Source of the DNA: Lineus longissimus
Taxonomy: Eukaryota > Nemertea > Pilidiophora > Heteronemertea > Lineidae
Assembly (NCBI RefSeq): GCF_910592395.1
Contig: NC_088324.1
Location: forward strand, 4,118,953-4,182,952
Length of the DNA stretch: 64,000 bases
Direction: 5' to 3'
Positions 35,501 to 49,087 of this stretch are shown here, piece after piece. Position numbers and translations under genes: made by a program. Positions within the stretch are counted from its first letter, which is position 1. Each line of letters opens with the position of its first letter. The notes below the pieces were generated by a model. It was not told the DNA's origin and did no database searches. It worked only from the letters and a program-made list of their open reading frames with translations.

Positions 35501-38043
35501 GTGATGGCGCTCGTCGCGACCGATCACGGTCATTTTGGTTATACAGAGTCGGAATGAGCGATTGGAAAAACTGAGACCACAATTTCGAGATTCTGCGATG
35601 ATAAGTTGTCATTCCATAGCAATATTACAAGACTGGCGATGAAAGTTGGTCGGAGATGGTGCTCGTCGCGACCGATCACGTTCATTTTGGTTATACAGAG
35701 TCAAGATGACCAATTGGACAAACTGAGACCGCAATTTCGAGATTCTGCGATGATAAGTTGTCATTCGACTAGCGATATTACACGACTGGCGATGACTGTC
35801 GGTCGACGATGGCGTTGTCGCGAACGATCACGTTCATTTTGGTTATACAGAGTCAAGATGACTGATCGGACAAACTGAGACCGCAATTTCGAGATTCTGC
35901 GATGATAAGTTGTCATTCGACTAGAGATAATACACGACTAGCGATGAAAGTTGGTCGGAGATGGTGCTCATCGCGACCGATCACGTTCATTTTGGTTATA
36001 CAGAGTCAAGATGACCGATTGGACAAATTGAGACTGCAATTTCGAGATTCTGCGATGATAAGTTGTCATTCTACGTGCTATATTACACGACTTGCGATGA
36101 CGGTCGGTCGGCGATGGCGCTCGTCGCGACCGATCACGCTCATTTTGGTTATACAGAGTCGAGATGACCGATGGACAAACTGAGACTGCATTTTCGAGAT
36201 TCTGTGATGATAAGTTGTCACTCGACTAACGATATAAGACTAGTTGCGATGACGGTCGGTCGGCGATGGCGCTCGTCGCGACCGATCACGCTCATTTTGG
36301 TTATACAGAGTCGAGATGACTGATGGACAAACTGAGACCGCAATTTCGAGATTCTGCGATGATAAGTTTTCATTCGACTAGCGATATTACACGACTGGCG
36401 ATGACGGTCGGTCGGCGATGGCGCTCGTCGCGACCGATCACGCTCATTTTGGTTATACAGAGTCGAGATGCCCGATTGGACAAACTGAGACTGCAATTTC
36501 GAGATTCTACGATGATAAGTTGTCGTTCGATAGCGATATTACACGACTGGCGATGAATGTCGGTCGGAGATGGTGCGCGTCGCGACCGATCACGTTCATT
36601 TTGGTTATACAGAGTCAAGATGACTGATTGGACAAACTGAGACCGCAATTTCGAGATTCTGCGATGATAAGTTGTCATTCGACTAGAGATATTACACGAC
36701 TAGCGATGACAGTTGGTCGGTGATGGCGCTCGTCGCGACCGATCACGGTCATTTTGGTTATACAGAGTCAAGATGACCGATTGGACAAACTGAGACCGCA
36801 ATTTCGAGATTCTGCGATGATAAGTTTTCATTCGACTGGCAATATTACGCGACTGGCGATGACGGTCGGTCGGCGAAGGCGCTCGTCGCGACCGATCACG
36901 GTCATTTTGGTTATACAGAGTCGGAATGAGCGATTGGACAAACTGAGACCACAATTTCGAGATTCTGCGATGATAAGTTGTCATTCGATAGCAAAATTAC
37001 ACGACTGGCGATGAAAGTTGGTCGGAGATGGTGCTCGTCGCGACCGATCACGTTCATTTTGGTTATACAGAGTCAAGATGACCGATTGGACAAATTGAGA
37101 CTGCAATTTCGAGATTCTGCGATTATAAGTTGTCATTCGACTAGAGATAATACACGACTAGCGATGACAGTTGGTCGGTGATGGCGCTCGTCGCGACTGA
37201 TCACGGTCATTTTGGTTATACAGAGTTGGAATGAGCGATTGGACAAACTGAGACCACAATTTCGAGATTCTGCGATGATAAGTTGTCATTCGATAGCAAT
37301 ATTACACGACTGGCGATGAAAGTTGGTCGGAGATGGTGCTCGTCGCGACCGATCACGTTCATTTTGGTTATACAGAGTCAAGATGACCGATTGGACAAAT
37401 TGAGACTGCAATTTCGAGATTCTGCGATGATAAGTTGTCATTCTACGTGCAATATTACACGACTTGCGATGACGGTCGGTCGGCGATGGCGCTCGTCGCG
37501 ATCGATCACGCACATTTTGGTTATACAGAGTCGAGATGACTGATGGACAAACTGAGACCGCAATTTCGAGATTCTGCGATGATAAGTTTTCATTCGACTA
37601 GCGATATTACACGACTGGCGATGAATGTCGGTCGGAGATGGTGCGCGTCGCGACCGATCACGTTCATTTTGGTTATACAGAGTCAAGATGACCACTTGAC
37701 AAACTGAGACCGCAATTTCGAGATTCTGCGATGATAAGTTGTTATTCGACTAGCGATATTACACGACTGGCGATGACTGTCGGTCGGCGATGGCGTTGTC
37801 GCGAACGATCACGTTCATTTTGGTTATACAGAGTCAAGATGACCGATTGGACAAACTGAGACCGCAATTTCGAGATTCTGCGATGATAAGTTGTCATTCG
37901 ACTAGAGATATTACACGACTAGCGATGACAGTTGGTCGGTGATGGCGCTCGTCGCGACCGATCACGGTCATTTTGGTTATACAGAGTCGGAATGAGCGAT
38001 TGGACAAACTGAGACCACAATTTCGAGATACTGCGATGATAAG

Positions 38044-40175
38044 TTGTCATTCGATAGCAATATTACACGACTGGCGATGAAAGTTGATCGGAGATGGTGC
38101 TCGTCGCGACCGATCACGTTCATTTTGGTTATACAGAGTCAAGATGACCGATTGGACAAATTGAGACTGCAATTTCGAGATTCTGCGATGATAAGTTGTC
38201 ATTCTACGTGCAATATTACTCGACTTGCGATGACGGTCGGTCGGCGATGGCGCTCGTCGCGACCGATCACGCTCATTTTGGTTAAACAGAGTCGAGATGA
38301 CCGATGGACAAACTGAGACTGCATTTTCGAGATTCTGTGATGATAAGTTGTCACTCGACTAACGATATAAGACTAGTGGCGATGAAGGTCGGTCGGCGAT
38401 GGCACTCGTCGCGACCGATCACGCTCATTTTGGTTATACAGAGTCGAGATGACTGATGGACAAACTGAGACCGCAATTTGGAGATTCTGCGATGATAAGT
38501 TTTCATTCGACTAGCGATATTACACGACTGGCGATGACGGTCGGTCGGCGATGGCGCTCGTCGCGACCGATCACGCTCATTTTGGTTATACAGAGTCGAG
38601 ATGCCCGATTGGACAAACTGAGACTGCAATTTCGAGATTCTACGATGATAAGTTGTCGTTCGATAGCGATATTACACGACTGGCGATGAATGTCGGTCGG
38701 AGATGGTGCGCGTCGCGACCGATCACGTTCATTTTGGTTATACAGAGTCAAGATGACCAATTGGACAAACTGAGACCGCAATTTCGAGATTCTGCGATGA
38801 TAAGTTGTCATTCGACTAGCGATATTACACGACTGGCGATGACTGTCGGTCGGCGATGGCGTTGTCGCGAACGATCACGTTCATTTTGGTTATACAGAGT
38901 CAAGATGACCGATTGGACAAACTGAGACCGCAATTTCGAGATTCTGCGATGATAAGTTGTCATTCGACTAGAGATATTACACGACTAGCGATGACAGTTG
39001 GTCGGTGATGGCGCTCGTCGCGACCGATCACGGTCATTTTGGTTATACAGAGGCGGAATGAGCGATTGGACAAACTGAGACCACAATTTCGAGATACTGC
39101 GATGATAAGTTGTCATTCGATAGCAATATTACACGACTGGCGATGAAAGTTGGTCGGAGATGGTGCTCGTCGCGACCGATTACGTTCATTTTGGTTATAC
39201 AGAGTCAAGATGACCGATTGGACAAATTGAGACTGCAATTTCGAGATTCTGCGGTGATAAGTTGTCATTCTACGTGCAATATTACACGACTTGCGATGAC
39301 GGTCGGTCGGCGATGGCGCTCGTCGCGACCGATCACGCTCATTTGGGTTAAACAGAGTCGAGATGACCGATGGACAAACTGAGACTGCATTTTCGAGATT
39401 CTGTGATGATAAGTTGTCACTCGACTAACGATATAAGACTAGTGGCGATGAAGGTCGGTCGGCGATGGCACTCGTCGCGACCGATCACGCTCATTTTGGT
39501 TATACAGAGTCGAGATGACTGATGGACAAACTGAGACCGCAATTTGGAGATTCTGCGATGATAAGTTTTCATTCGACTAGCGATATTACACGACTGGCGA
39601 TGACGGTCGGTCGGCGATGGCGCTCGTCGCGACCGATCACGCTCATTTTGGTTATACAGAGTCGAGATGCCCGATTGGACAAACTGAGACTGCAATTTCG
39701 AGATTCTACGATGATAAGTTGTCGTTCGATAGCGATATTACACGACTGGCGATGAATGTCGGTCGGAGATGGTGCGCGTCGCGACCGATCACGTTCATTT
39801 TGGTTATACAGAGTCAAGATGACCAATTGGACAAACTGAGACCGCAATTTCGAGATTCTGCGATGATAAGTTGTCATTCGACTAGCGATATTACACGACT
39901 GGCGATGACTGTCGGTCGGCGATGGCGTTGTCGCGAACGATCACGTTCATTTTGGTTATACAGAGTCAAGATGACCGATTGGACAAACTGAGACCGCAAT
40001 TTCGAGATTCTGCGATGATAAGTTGTCATTCGACTAGAGATATTACACGACTATCTATGACAGTTGGTCGGTGATGGCGCTCGTCGCGACCGATCACGGT
40101 CATTTTGGTTATACAGAGTCGGATTGAGCGATTGGACAAACTGAGACCACAATTTCGAGATTCTGCGATGATAAG
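38044..40175 (+). repeat. Two tandem 7-monomer units of 1,066 bp
   Basis: Unit starts at 38,044 and 39,110. The rare variants GGTTAAACAGAG (38,281 and 39,347) and AATTTGGAGATTCTG (38,476 and 39,542) recur exactly 1,066 bases apart. Only a few single-base differences separate the two units, so the duplication is recent. The same pair recurs near 44,974-47,105. Confidence 0.85.
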
Positions 40176-43100
40176 TTTTCATTCGACTAGCGATATTACA
40201 CGACTGGCGATGACGGTCGGTCGACGATGGCGCTCGTCGCGACCGATCACGCTCATTTTGGTTATACAGAGTCGAGATGCCCGATTGGACAAACTGAGAC
40301 TGCTATTTCGAGATTCTACGATGATAAGTTGTCGTTCGATAGCGATATTACACGACTGGCGATGAATGTCGGTCGGAGATGGTGCGCGTCGCGACCGATC
40401 CCGTTCATTTTGGTTATACAGAGTCAAGATGACCGATTAGACAAAATGAGACCGCAATTTCGAGATTCTGCGATGATAAGTTGTCATTCGACTACAGATA
40501 TTACACGACTAGCTATGACAGTTGGTCGGTGATGGCGCTCGTCGCGACCGATCACGGTCATTTTGGTTATACAGAGTCGGAATGAGCGATTGGACAAACT
40601 GAGACCACAATTTCGAGATTCTGCGATGATAAGTTGTCATTCCATAGCAATATTACAAGACTGGCGATGAAAGTTGGTCGGAGATGGTGCTCGTCGCGAC
40701 CGATCACGTTCATTTTGGTTATACAGAGTCAAGATGACCGATTGGACAAATTGAGACTGCAATTTCGAGATTCTGCGATGATAAGTTGTCATTCTACGTG
40801 CAATATTACACGACTTGCGATGACGGTCGGTCGGCGATGGCGCTCGTCGCGACCGATCACGCTCATTTTGGTTATACAGAGTCGAGATGACCGATGGACA
40901 AACTGAGACTGCATTTTCGAGATTCTGTGATGATAAGTTGTCACTCGACTATTGATATAAGACTAGTGGCGATGACGGTCGGTTGGCGATGGCGCTCGTC
41001 GCGACCGATCACGTTCATTTTGGTTATACGGAGTCGGGATGAGCGATTGGACAAACTGAGACCACAATTTCGAGATTCTGCGATGATAAGCTGTCATTCG
41101 ATAGCAATATTACACTACTGGCGATGAAAGTCGGTCGGCGATGGCGCTCGTCACGACCGATCATGCTCATTTTGGTTATACAGACTCAAGATGACCGATT
41201 GGACAAACTGAGACCGCAATTTCGAGATTCTGCGATGATAAGTTTTCATTCGACTAGCGATATTACACGACTGGCGATGACGGTCGGTCGGCGATGGCGC
41301 TCGTCGCGACCGATCACGCTCATTTTGGTTATACAGAGTCGAGATGCCCGATTGGACAAACTGAGACTGCAATTTCGAGATTCTACGATGATAAGTTGTC
41401 GTTCGATAGCGATATTACACGACTGGCGATGAATGTCGGTCTGAGATGGTGCGCGTCGCGACCGATCACGTTCATTTTGGTTATACAGAGTCAAGATGAC
41501 CAATGGGACAAATTGAGACCGCAATTTCGAGATTCTGCGATGATAAGTTGTCATTCGACTAGCGATATTACACGACTGGCGATGACTGTCGGTCGACGAT
41601 GGCGTTGTCGCGAACGATCACGTTCATTTTGGTTATACAGAGTCAAGATGACCGATTGGACAAACTGAGACCGCAATTTCGAGATTCTGCGATTATAAGT
41701 TGTCATTCGACTAGAGATAATACACGACTAGCGATGACAGTTGGTCGGTGATGGCGCTCGTCGCGACTGATCACGGTCATTTTGGTTATACAGAGTTGGA
41801 ATGAGCGATTGGACAAACTGAGACCACAATTTCGAGATTCTGCGATGATAAGTTGTCATTCGATAGCAATATTACACGACTGGCGATGAAAGTTGGTCGG
41901 AGATGGTGCTCGTCGCGACCTATCACGTTCATTTTGGTTATACAGAGTCAAGATGACCGATTGGACAAATTGAGACTGCAATTTCGAGATTCTGCGATGA
42001 TAAGTTGTCATTCTACGTGCAATATTACACGACTTGCGATGACGGTCGGTCGGCGATGGCGCTCGTCGCGACCGATCACGCACATTTTGGTTATACAGAG
42101 TCGAGATGACTGATGGACAAACTGAGACCGCAATTTCGAGATTCTGCGATGATAAGTTTTCATTCGACTAGCGATATTACACGACTGGCGATGAATGTCG
42201 GTCGGAGATGGTGCGCGTCGCGACCGATCACGTTCATTTTGGTTATACAGAGTCAAGATGACCACTTGACAAACTGAGACCGCAATTTCGAGATTCTGCG
42301 ATGATAAGTTGTTATTCGACTAGCGATATTACACGACTGGCGATGACTGTCGGTCGGCGATGGCGTTGTCGCGAACGATCACGCTCATTTTGGTTATACA
42401 GAGTCGAGATGCCCGATTGGACAAACTGAGACTGCAATTTCGAGATTCTACGATGATAAGTTGTCGTTCGATAGCGATATTACACGACTGGCGATGAATG
42501 TCGGTCTGAGATGGTGCGCGTCGCGACCGATCACGTTCATTTTGGTTATACAGAGTCAAGATGACCAATGGGACAAATTGAGACCGCAATTTCGAGATTC
42601 TGCGATGATAAGTTGTCATTCGACTAGCGATATTACACGACTGGCGATGACTGTCGGTCGACGATGGCGTTGTCGCGAACGATCACGTTCATTTTGGTTA
42701 TACAGAGTCAAGATGACCGATTGGACAAACTGAGACCGCAATTTCGAGATTCTGCGATTATAAGTTGTCATTCGACTAGAGATAATACACGACTAGCGAT
42801 GACAGTTGGTCGGTGATGGCGCTCGTCGCGACTGATCACGGTCATTTTGGTTATACAGAGTTGGAATGAGCGATTGGACAAACTGAGACCACAATTTCGA
42901 GATTCTGCGATGATAAGTTGTCATTCGATAGCAATATTACACGACTGGCGATGAAAGTTGGTCGGAGATGGTGCTCGTCGCGACCGATCACGTTCATTTT
43001 GGTTATACAGAGTCAAGATGACCGATTGGACAAATTGAGACTGCAATTTCGAGATTCTGCGATGATAAGTTGTCATTCTACGTGCAATATTACACGACTT

Positions 43101-44060
43101 GCGATGACGGTCGGTCGGCGATGGCGCTCGTCGCGACCGATCACGCACATTTTGGTTATACAGAGTCGAGATGACTGATGGACAAACTGAGACCGCAATT
43201 TCGAGATTCTGCGATGATAAGTTTTCATTCGACTAGCGATATTACACGACTGGCGATGAATGTCGGTCGGAGATGGTGCGCGTCGCGACCGATCACGTTC
43301 ATTTTGGTTATACAGAGTCAAGATGACCACTTGACAAACTGAGACCGCAATTTCGAGATTCTGCGATGATAAGTTGTTATTCGACTAGCGATATTACACG
43401 ACTGGCGATGACTGTCGGTCGGCGATGGCGTTGTCGCGAACGATCACGTTCATTTTGGTTATACAGAGTCAAGATGACCGATTGGACAAACTGAGACCGC
43501 AATTTCGAGATTCTGCGATGATAAGTTGTCATTCGACTAGAGATATTACACGACTAGCGATGACAGTTGGTCGGTGATGGCGCTCGTCGCGACCGATCAC
43601 GGTCATTTTGGTTATACAGAGTCGGAATGAGCGATTGGACAAACTGAGACCACAATTTCGAGATACTGCGATGATAAGTTGTCATTCGATAGCAATATTA
43701 CACGACTGGCGATGAAAGTTGATCGGAGATGGTGCTCGTCGCGACCGATCACGTTCATTTTGGTTATACAGAGTCAAGATGACCGATTGGACAAATTGAG
43801 ACTGCAATTTCGAGATTCTGCGATGATAAGTTGTCATTCTACGTGCAATATTACACGACTTGCGATGACGGTCGGTCGGCGATGGCGCTCGTCGCGACCG
43901 ATCACGCTCATTTTGGTTAAACAGAGTCGAGATGACCGATGGACAAACTGAGACTGCATTTTCGAGATTCTGTGATGATAAGTTGTCACTCGACTAACGA
44001 TATAAGACTAGTGGCGATGAAGGTCGGTCGGCGATGGCACTCGTCGCGACCGATCACGCT

Positions 44061-44137
44061 CATTTTGGTTATACAGAGTCGAGATGACTGATGGACAAAC
44101 TGAGACCGCAATTTGGAGATTCTGCGATGATAAGTTT
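44061..44137 (+). repeat. Half-length monomer (77 bp) at a recombination junction
   Basis: CATTTTGG begins at 44,061 and again at 44,138, only 77 bases apart. The sequence passes from GATGATAAGTT directly into TCATTTTGGTTATAC, so the second half of a normal unit is missing. This is the one place found in the right domain where the register of the array shifts by half a unit. It explains why the long duplication offset of 6,930 bases is about 45.5 monomers. Confidence 0.9.
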
Positions 44138-44973
44138 CATTTTGGTTATACAGAGTCGGAATGAGCGATTGGACAAACTGAGACCACAATTTCGAGATTC
44201 TGCGATGATAAGTTGTCATTCGATAGCAATATTACACGACTGGCGATGAAAGTTGGTCGGAGATGGTGCTCGTCGCGACCGATCACGTTCATTTTGGTTA
44301 TACAGAGTCAAGATGACCGATTGGACAAATTGAGACTGCAATTTCGAGATTCTGCGATGATAAGTTGTCATTCTACGTGCAATATTACACGACTTGCGAT
44401 GACGGTCGGTCGGCGATGGCGCTCGTCGCGACCGATCACGCACATTTTGGTTATACAGAGTCGAGATGACTGATGGACAAACTGAGACCGCAATTTCGAG
44501 ATTCTGCGATGATAAGTTTTCATTCGACTAGCGATATTACACGACTGGCGATGAATGTCGGTCGGAGATGGTGCGCGTCGCGACCGATCACGTTCATTTT
44601 GGTTATACAGAGTCAAGATGACCACTTGACAAACTGAGACCGCAATTTCGAGATTCTGCGATGATAAGTTGTTATTCGACTAGCGATATTACACGACTGG
44701 CGATGACTGTCGGTCGGCGATGGCGTTGTCGCGAACGATCACGTTCATTTTGGTTATACAGAGTCAAGATGACCGATTGGACAAACTGAGACCGCAATTT
44801 CGAGATTCTGCGATGATAAGTTGTCATTCGACTAGAGATATTACACGACTAGCGATGACAGTTGGTCGGTGATGGCGCTCGTCGCGACCGATCACGGTCA
44901 TTTTGGTTATACAGAGTCGGAATGAGCGATTGGACAAACTGAGACCACAATTTCGAGATACTGCGATGATAAG

Positions 44974-47105
44974 TTGTCATTCGATAGCAATATTACACGA
45001 CTGGCGATGAAAGTTGATCGGAGATGGTGCTCGTCGCGACCGATCACGTTCATTTTGGTTATACAGAGTCAAGATGACCGATTGGACAAATTGAGACTGC
45101 AATTTCGAGATTCTGCGATGATAAGTTGTCATTCTACGTGCAATATTACACGACTTGCGATGACGGTCGGTCGGCGATGGCGCTCGTCGCGACCGATCAC
45201 GCTCATTTTGGTTAAACAGAGTCGAGATGACCGATGGACAAACTGAGACTGCATTTTCGAGATTCTGTGATGATAAGTTGTCACTCGACTAACGATATAA
45301 GACTAGTGGCGATGAAGGTCGGTCGGCGATGGCACTCGTCGCGACCGATCACGCTCATTTTGGTTATACAGAGTCGAGATGACTGATGGACAAACTGAGA
45401 CCGCAATTTGGAGATTCTGCGATGATAAGTTTTCATTCGACTAGCGATATTACACGACTGGCGATGACGGTCGGTCGGCGATGGCGCTCGTCGCGACCGA
45501 TCACGCTCATTTTGGTTATACAGAGTCGAGATGCCCGATTGGACAAACTGAGACTGCAATTTCGAGATTCTACGATGATAAGTTGTCGTTCGATAGCGAT
45601 ATTACACGACTGGCGATGAATGTCGGTCGGAGATGGTGCGCGTCGCGACCGATCACGTTCATTTTGGTTATACAGAGTCAAGATGACCAATTGGACAAAC
45701 TGAGACCGCAATTTCGAGATTCTGCGATGATAAGTTGTCATTCGACTAGCGATATTACACGACTGGCGATGACTGTCGGTCGGCGATGGCGTTGTCGCGA
45801 ACGATCACGTTCATTTTGGTTATACAGAGTCAAGATGACCGATTGGACAAAATGAGACCGCAATTTCGAGATTCTGCGATGATAAGTTGTCATTCGACTA
45901 GAGATATTACACGACTAGCGATGACAGTTGGTCGGTGATGGCGCTCGTCGCGACCGATCACGGTCATTTTGGTTATACAGAGTCGGAATGAGCGATTGGA
46001 CAAACTGAGACCACAATTTCGAGATACTGCGATGATAAGTTGTCATTCGATAGCAATATTACACGACTGGCGATGAAAGTTGGTCGGAGATGGTGCTCGT
46101 CGCGACCGATCACGTTCATTTTGGTTATACAGAGTCAAGATGACCGATTGGACAAATTGAGACTGCAATTTCGAGATTCTGCGATGATAAGTTGTCATTC
46201 TACGTGCAATATTACACGACTTGCGATGACGGTCGGTCGGCGATGGCGCTCGTCGCGACCGATCACGCTCATTTTGGTTAAACAGAGTCGAGATGACCGA
46301 TGGACAAACTGAGACTGCATTTTCGAGATTCTGTGATGATAAGTTGTCACTCGACTAACGATATAAGACTAGTGGCGATGAAGGTCGGTCGGCGATGGCA
46401 CTCGTCGCGACCGATCACGCTCATTTTGGTTATACAGAGTCGAGATGACTGATGGACAAACTGAGACCGCAATTTGGAGATTCTGCGATGATAAGTTTTC
46501 ATTCGACTAGCGATATTACAAGACTGGCGATGACGGTCGGTCGGCGATGGCGCTCGTCGCGACCGATCACGCTCATTTTGGTTATACAGAGTCGAGATGC
46601 CCGATTGGACAAACTGAGACTGCAATTTCGAGATTCTACGATGATAAGTTGTCGTTCGATAGCGATATTACACGACTGGCGATGAATGTCGGTCGGAGAT
46701 GGTGCGCGTCGCGACCGATCACGTTCATTTTGGTTATACAGAGTCAAGATGACCAATTGGACAAACTGAGACCGCAATTTCGAGATTCTGCGATGATAAG
46801 TTGTCATTCGACTAGCGATATTACACGACTGGCGATGACTGTCGGTCGGCGATGGCGTTGTCGCGAACGATCACGTTCATTTTGGTTATACAGAGTCAAG
46901 ATGACCGATTGGACAAACTGAGACCGCAATTTCGAGATTCTGCGATGATAAGTTGTCATTCGACTAGAGATATTACACGACTATCTATGACAGTTGGTCG
47001 GTGATGGCGCTCGTCGCGACCGATCACGGTCATTTTGGTTATACAGAGTCGGAATGAGCGATTGGACAAACTGAGACCACAATTTCGAGATTCTGCGATG
47101 ATAAG
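44974..47105 (+). repeat. Second pair of 1,066-bp units, copy of 38.0-40.2 kb
   Basis: Units start at 44,974 and 46,040. The pair plus its right neighbours (to about 48 kb) match 38,044-41 kb at a constant offset of 6,930. The rare GGTTAAACAGAG and AATTTGGAG variants are again present in both units. Confidence 0.8.
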
Positions 47106-49087
47106 TTTTCATTCGACTAGCGATATTACACGACTGGCGATGACGGTCGGTCGACGATGGCGCTCGTCGCGACCGATCACGCTCATTTTGGTTATACAGA
47201 GTCGAGATGCCCGATTGGACAAACTGAGACTGCAATTTCGAGATTCTACGATGATAAGTTGTCGTTCGATAGCGATATTACACGACTGGCGATGAATGTC
47301 GGTCGGAGATGGTGCGCGTCGCGACCGATCCCGTTCATTTTGGTTATACAGAGTCAAGATGACCGATTAGACAAAATGAGACCGCAATTTCGAGATTCTG
47401 CGATGATAAGTTGTCATTCGACTAGAGATATTACACGACTAGCTATGACAGTTGGTCGGTGATGGCGCTTGTCGCGACCGATCACGGTCATTTTGGTTAT
47501 ACAGAGTCGGAATGAGCGATTGGACAAACTGAGACCACAATTTCGAGATTCTGCGATGATAAGTTGTCATTCCATAGCAATATTACAAGACTGGCGATGA
47601 AAGTTGGTCGGAGATGGTGCTCGTCGCGACCGATCACGTTCATTTTTGTTATACAGAGTCAAGATGACCGATTGGACAAACTGAGACCGCAATTTCGAGA
47701 TTCTGCGATGATAAGTTGTCATTCGACTAGAGATATTACACGACTAGCGATGACAGTTGGTCGGTGATGGCGCTCGTCGCGACCGATCACGCTCATTTTG
47801 GTTATACAGAGTCGGAATGAGCGATTGGACAAACTGAGACCACAATTTCGAGATTCTGCAATGATAAGTTGTCATTCGATAGCAATATTACACGACTGGC
47901 GATGAAAGTTGGTCGGAGATGGTGCTCGTCGCGACCGATCACGTTCATTTTGCTTATACAGAGTCAAGATGACCGATTGGACAAATTGAGACTGCAATTT
48001 CGAGATTCTGCGATGATAAGTTGTCATTCTACGAGCAATATTACACGACTTGCGATGACGGTCGGTCGGCGATGGCGCTCGTCGCGACCGATCACGCTCA
48101 TTTTGGTTATACAGAGTCCAGATGACCGATGGACAAACTGAGACTGCATTTTCGAGATTCTGTAATGATAAGTTGTCTCTCGACTATTGATATAAGACTA
48201 GTGGCGATGACGGTCGGTTGGCGATGGCGCTCGTCGCGACCGATCACGTTCATTTTGGTTATACGGAGTCGGGATGAGCGATTGGACAAACTGAGACCAC
48301 AATTTCGAGATTCTGCGATGATAAGCTGTCATTCGATAGCAATATTACACTACTGGCGATGAAAGTCGGTCGGCGATGGCGCTCGTCGCGACCGATCATG
48401 CTCATTTTGGTTATACAGACTCAAGATGACCGATTGGACAAACTGAGACCGCAATTTCGAGATTCTGCGATGATAAGTTTTCATTCGACTAGCGATATTA
48501 CACGACTGGCGATGACGGTCGGTCGGCGATGGCGCTCGTCGCGACCGATCACGCTCATTTTGGTTATACAGAGTCGAGATGCCCGATTGGACAAACTGAG
48601 ACTGCAATTTCGAGATTCTACGATGATAAGTTGTCGTTCAATAGCGATATTACACGACTGGCGATGAATGTCGGTCTGAGATGGTGCGCGTCGCGACCGA
48701 TCACGTTCATTTTGGTTATACAGAGTCAAGATGACCAATTGGACAAATTGAGACCGCAATTTCGAGATTCTGCGATGATAAGTTGTCATTCGACTAGCGA
48801 TATTACACGACTGGCGATGACTGTCGGTCGACGATGGCGTTGTCGCGAACGATCACGTTCATTTTGGTTATACAGAGTCAAGATGACCGATTGGACAAAC
48901 TGAGACCGCAATTTCGAGATTCTGCGATTATAAGTTGTCATTCGACTAGAGATAATACACGACTAGCGATGACAGTTGGTCGGTGATGGCGCTCGTCGCG
49001 ACTGATCACGGTCATTTTGGTTATACAGAGTTGGAATGAGCGATTGGACAAACTGAGACCACAATTTCGAGATTCTGCGATGATAAG

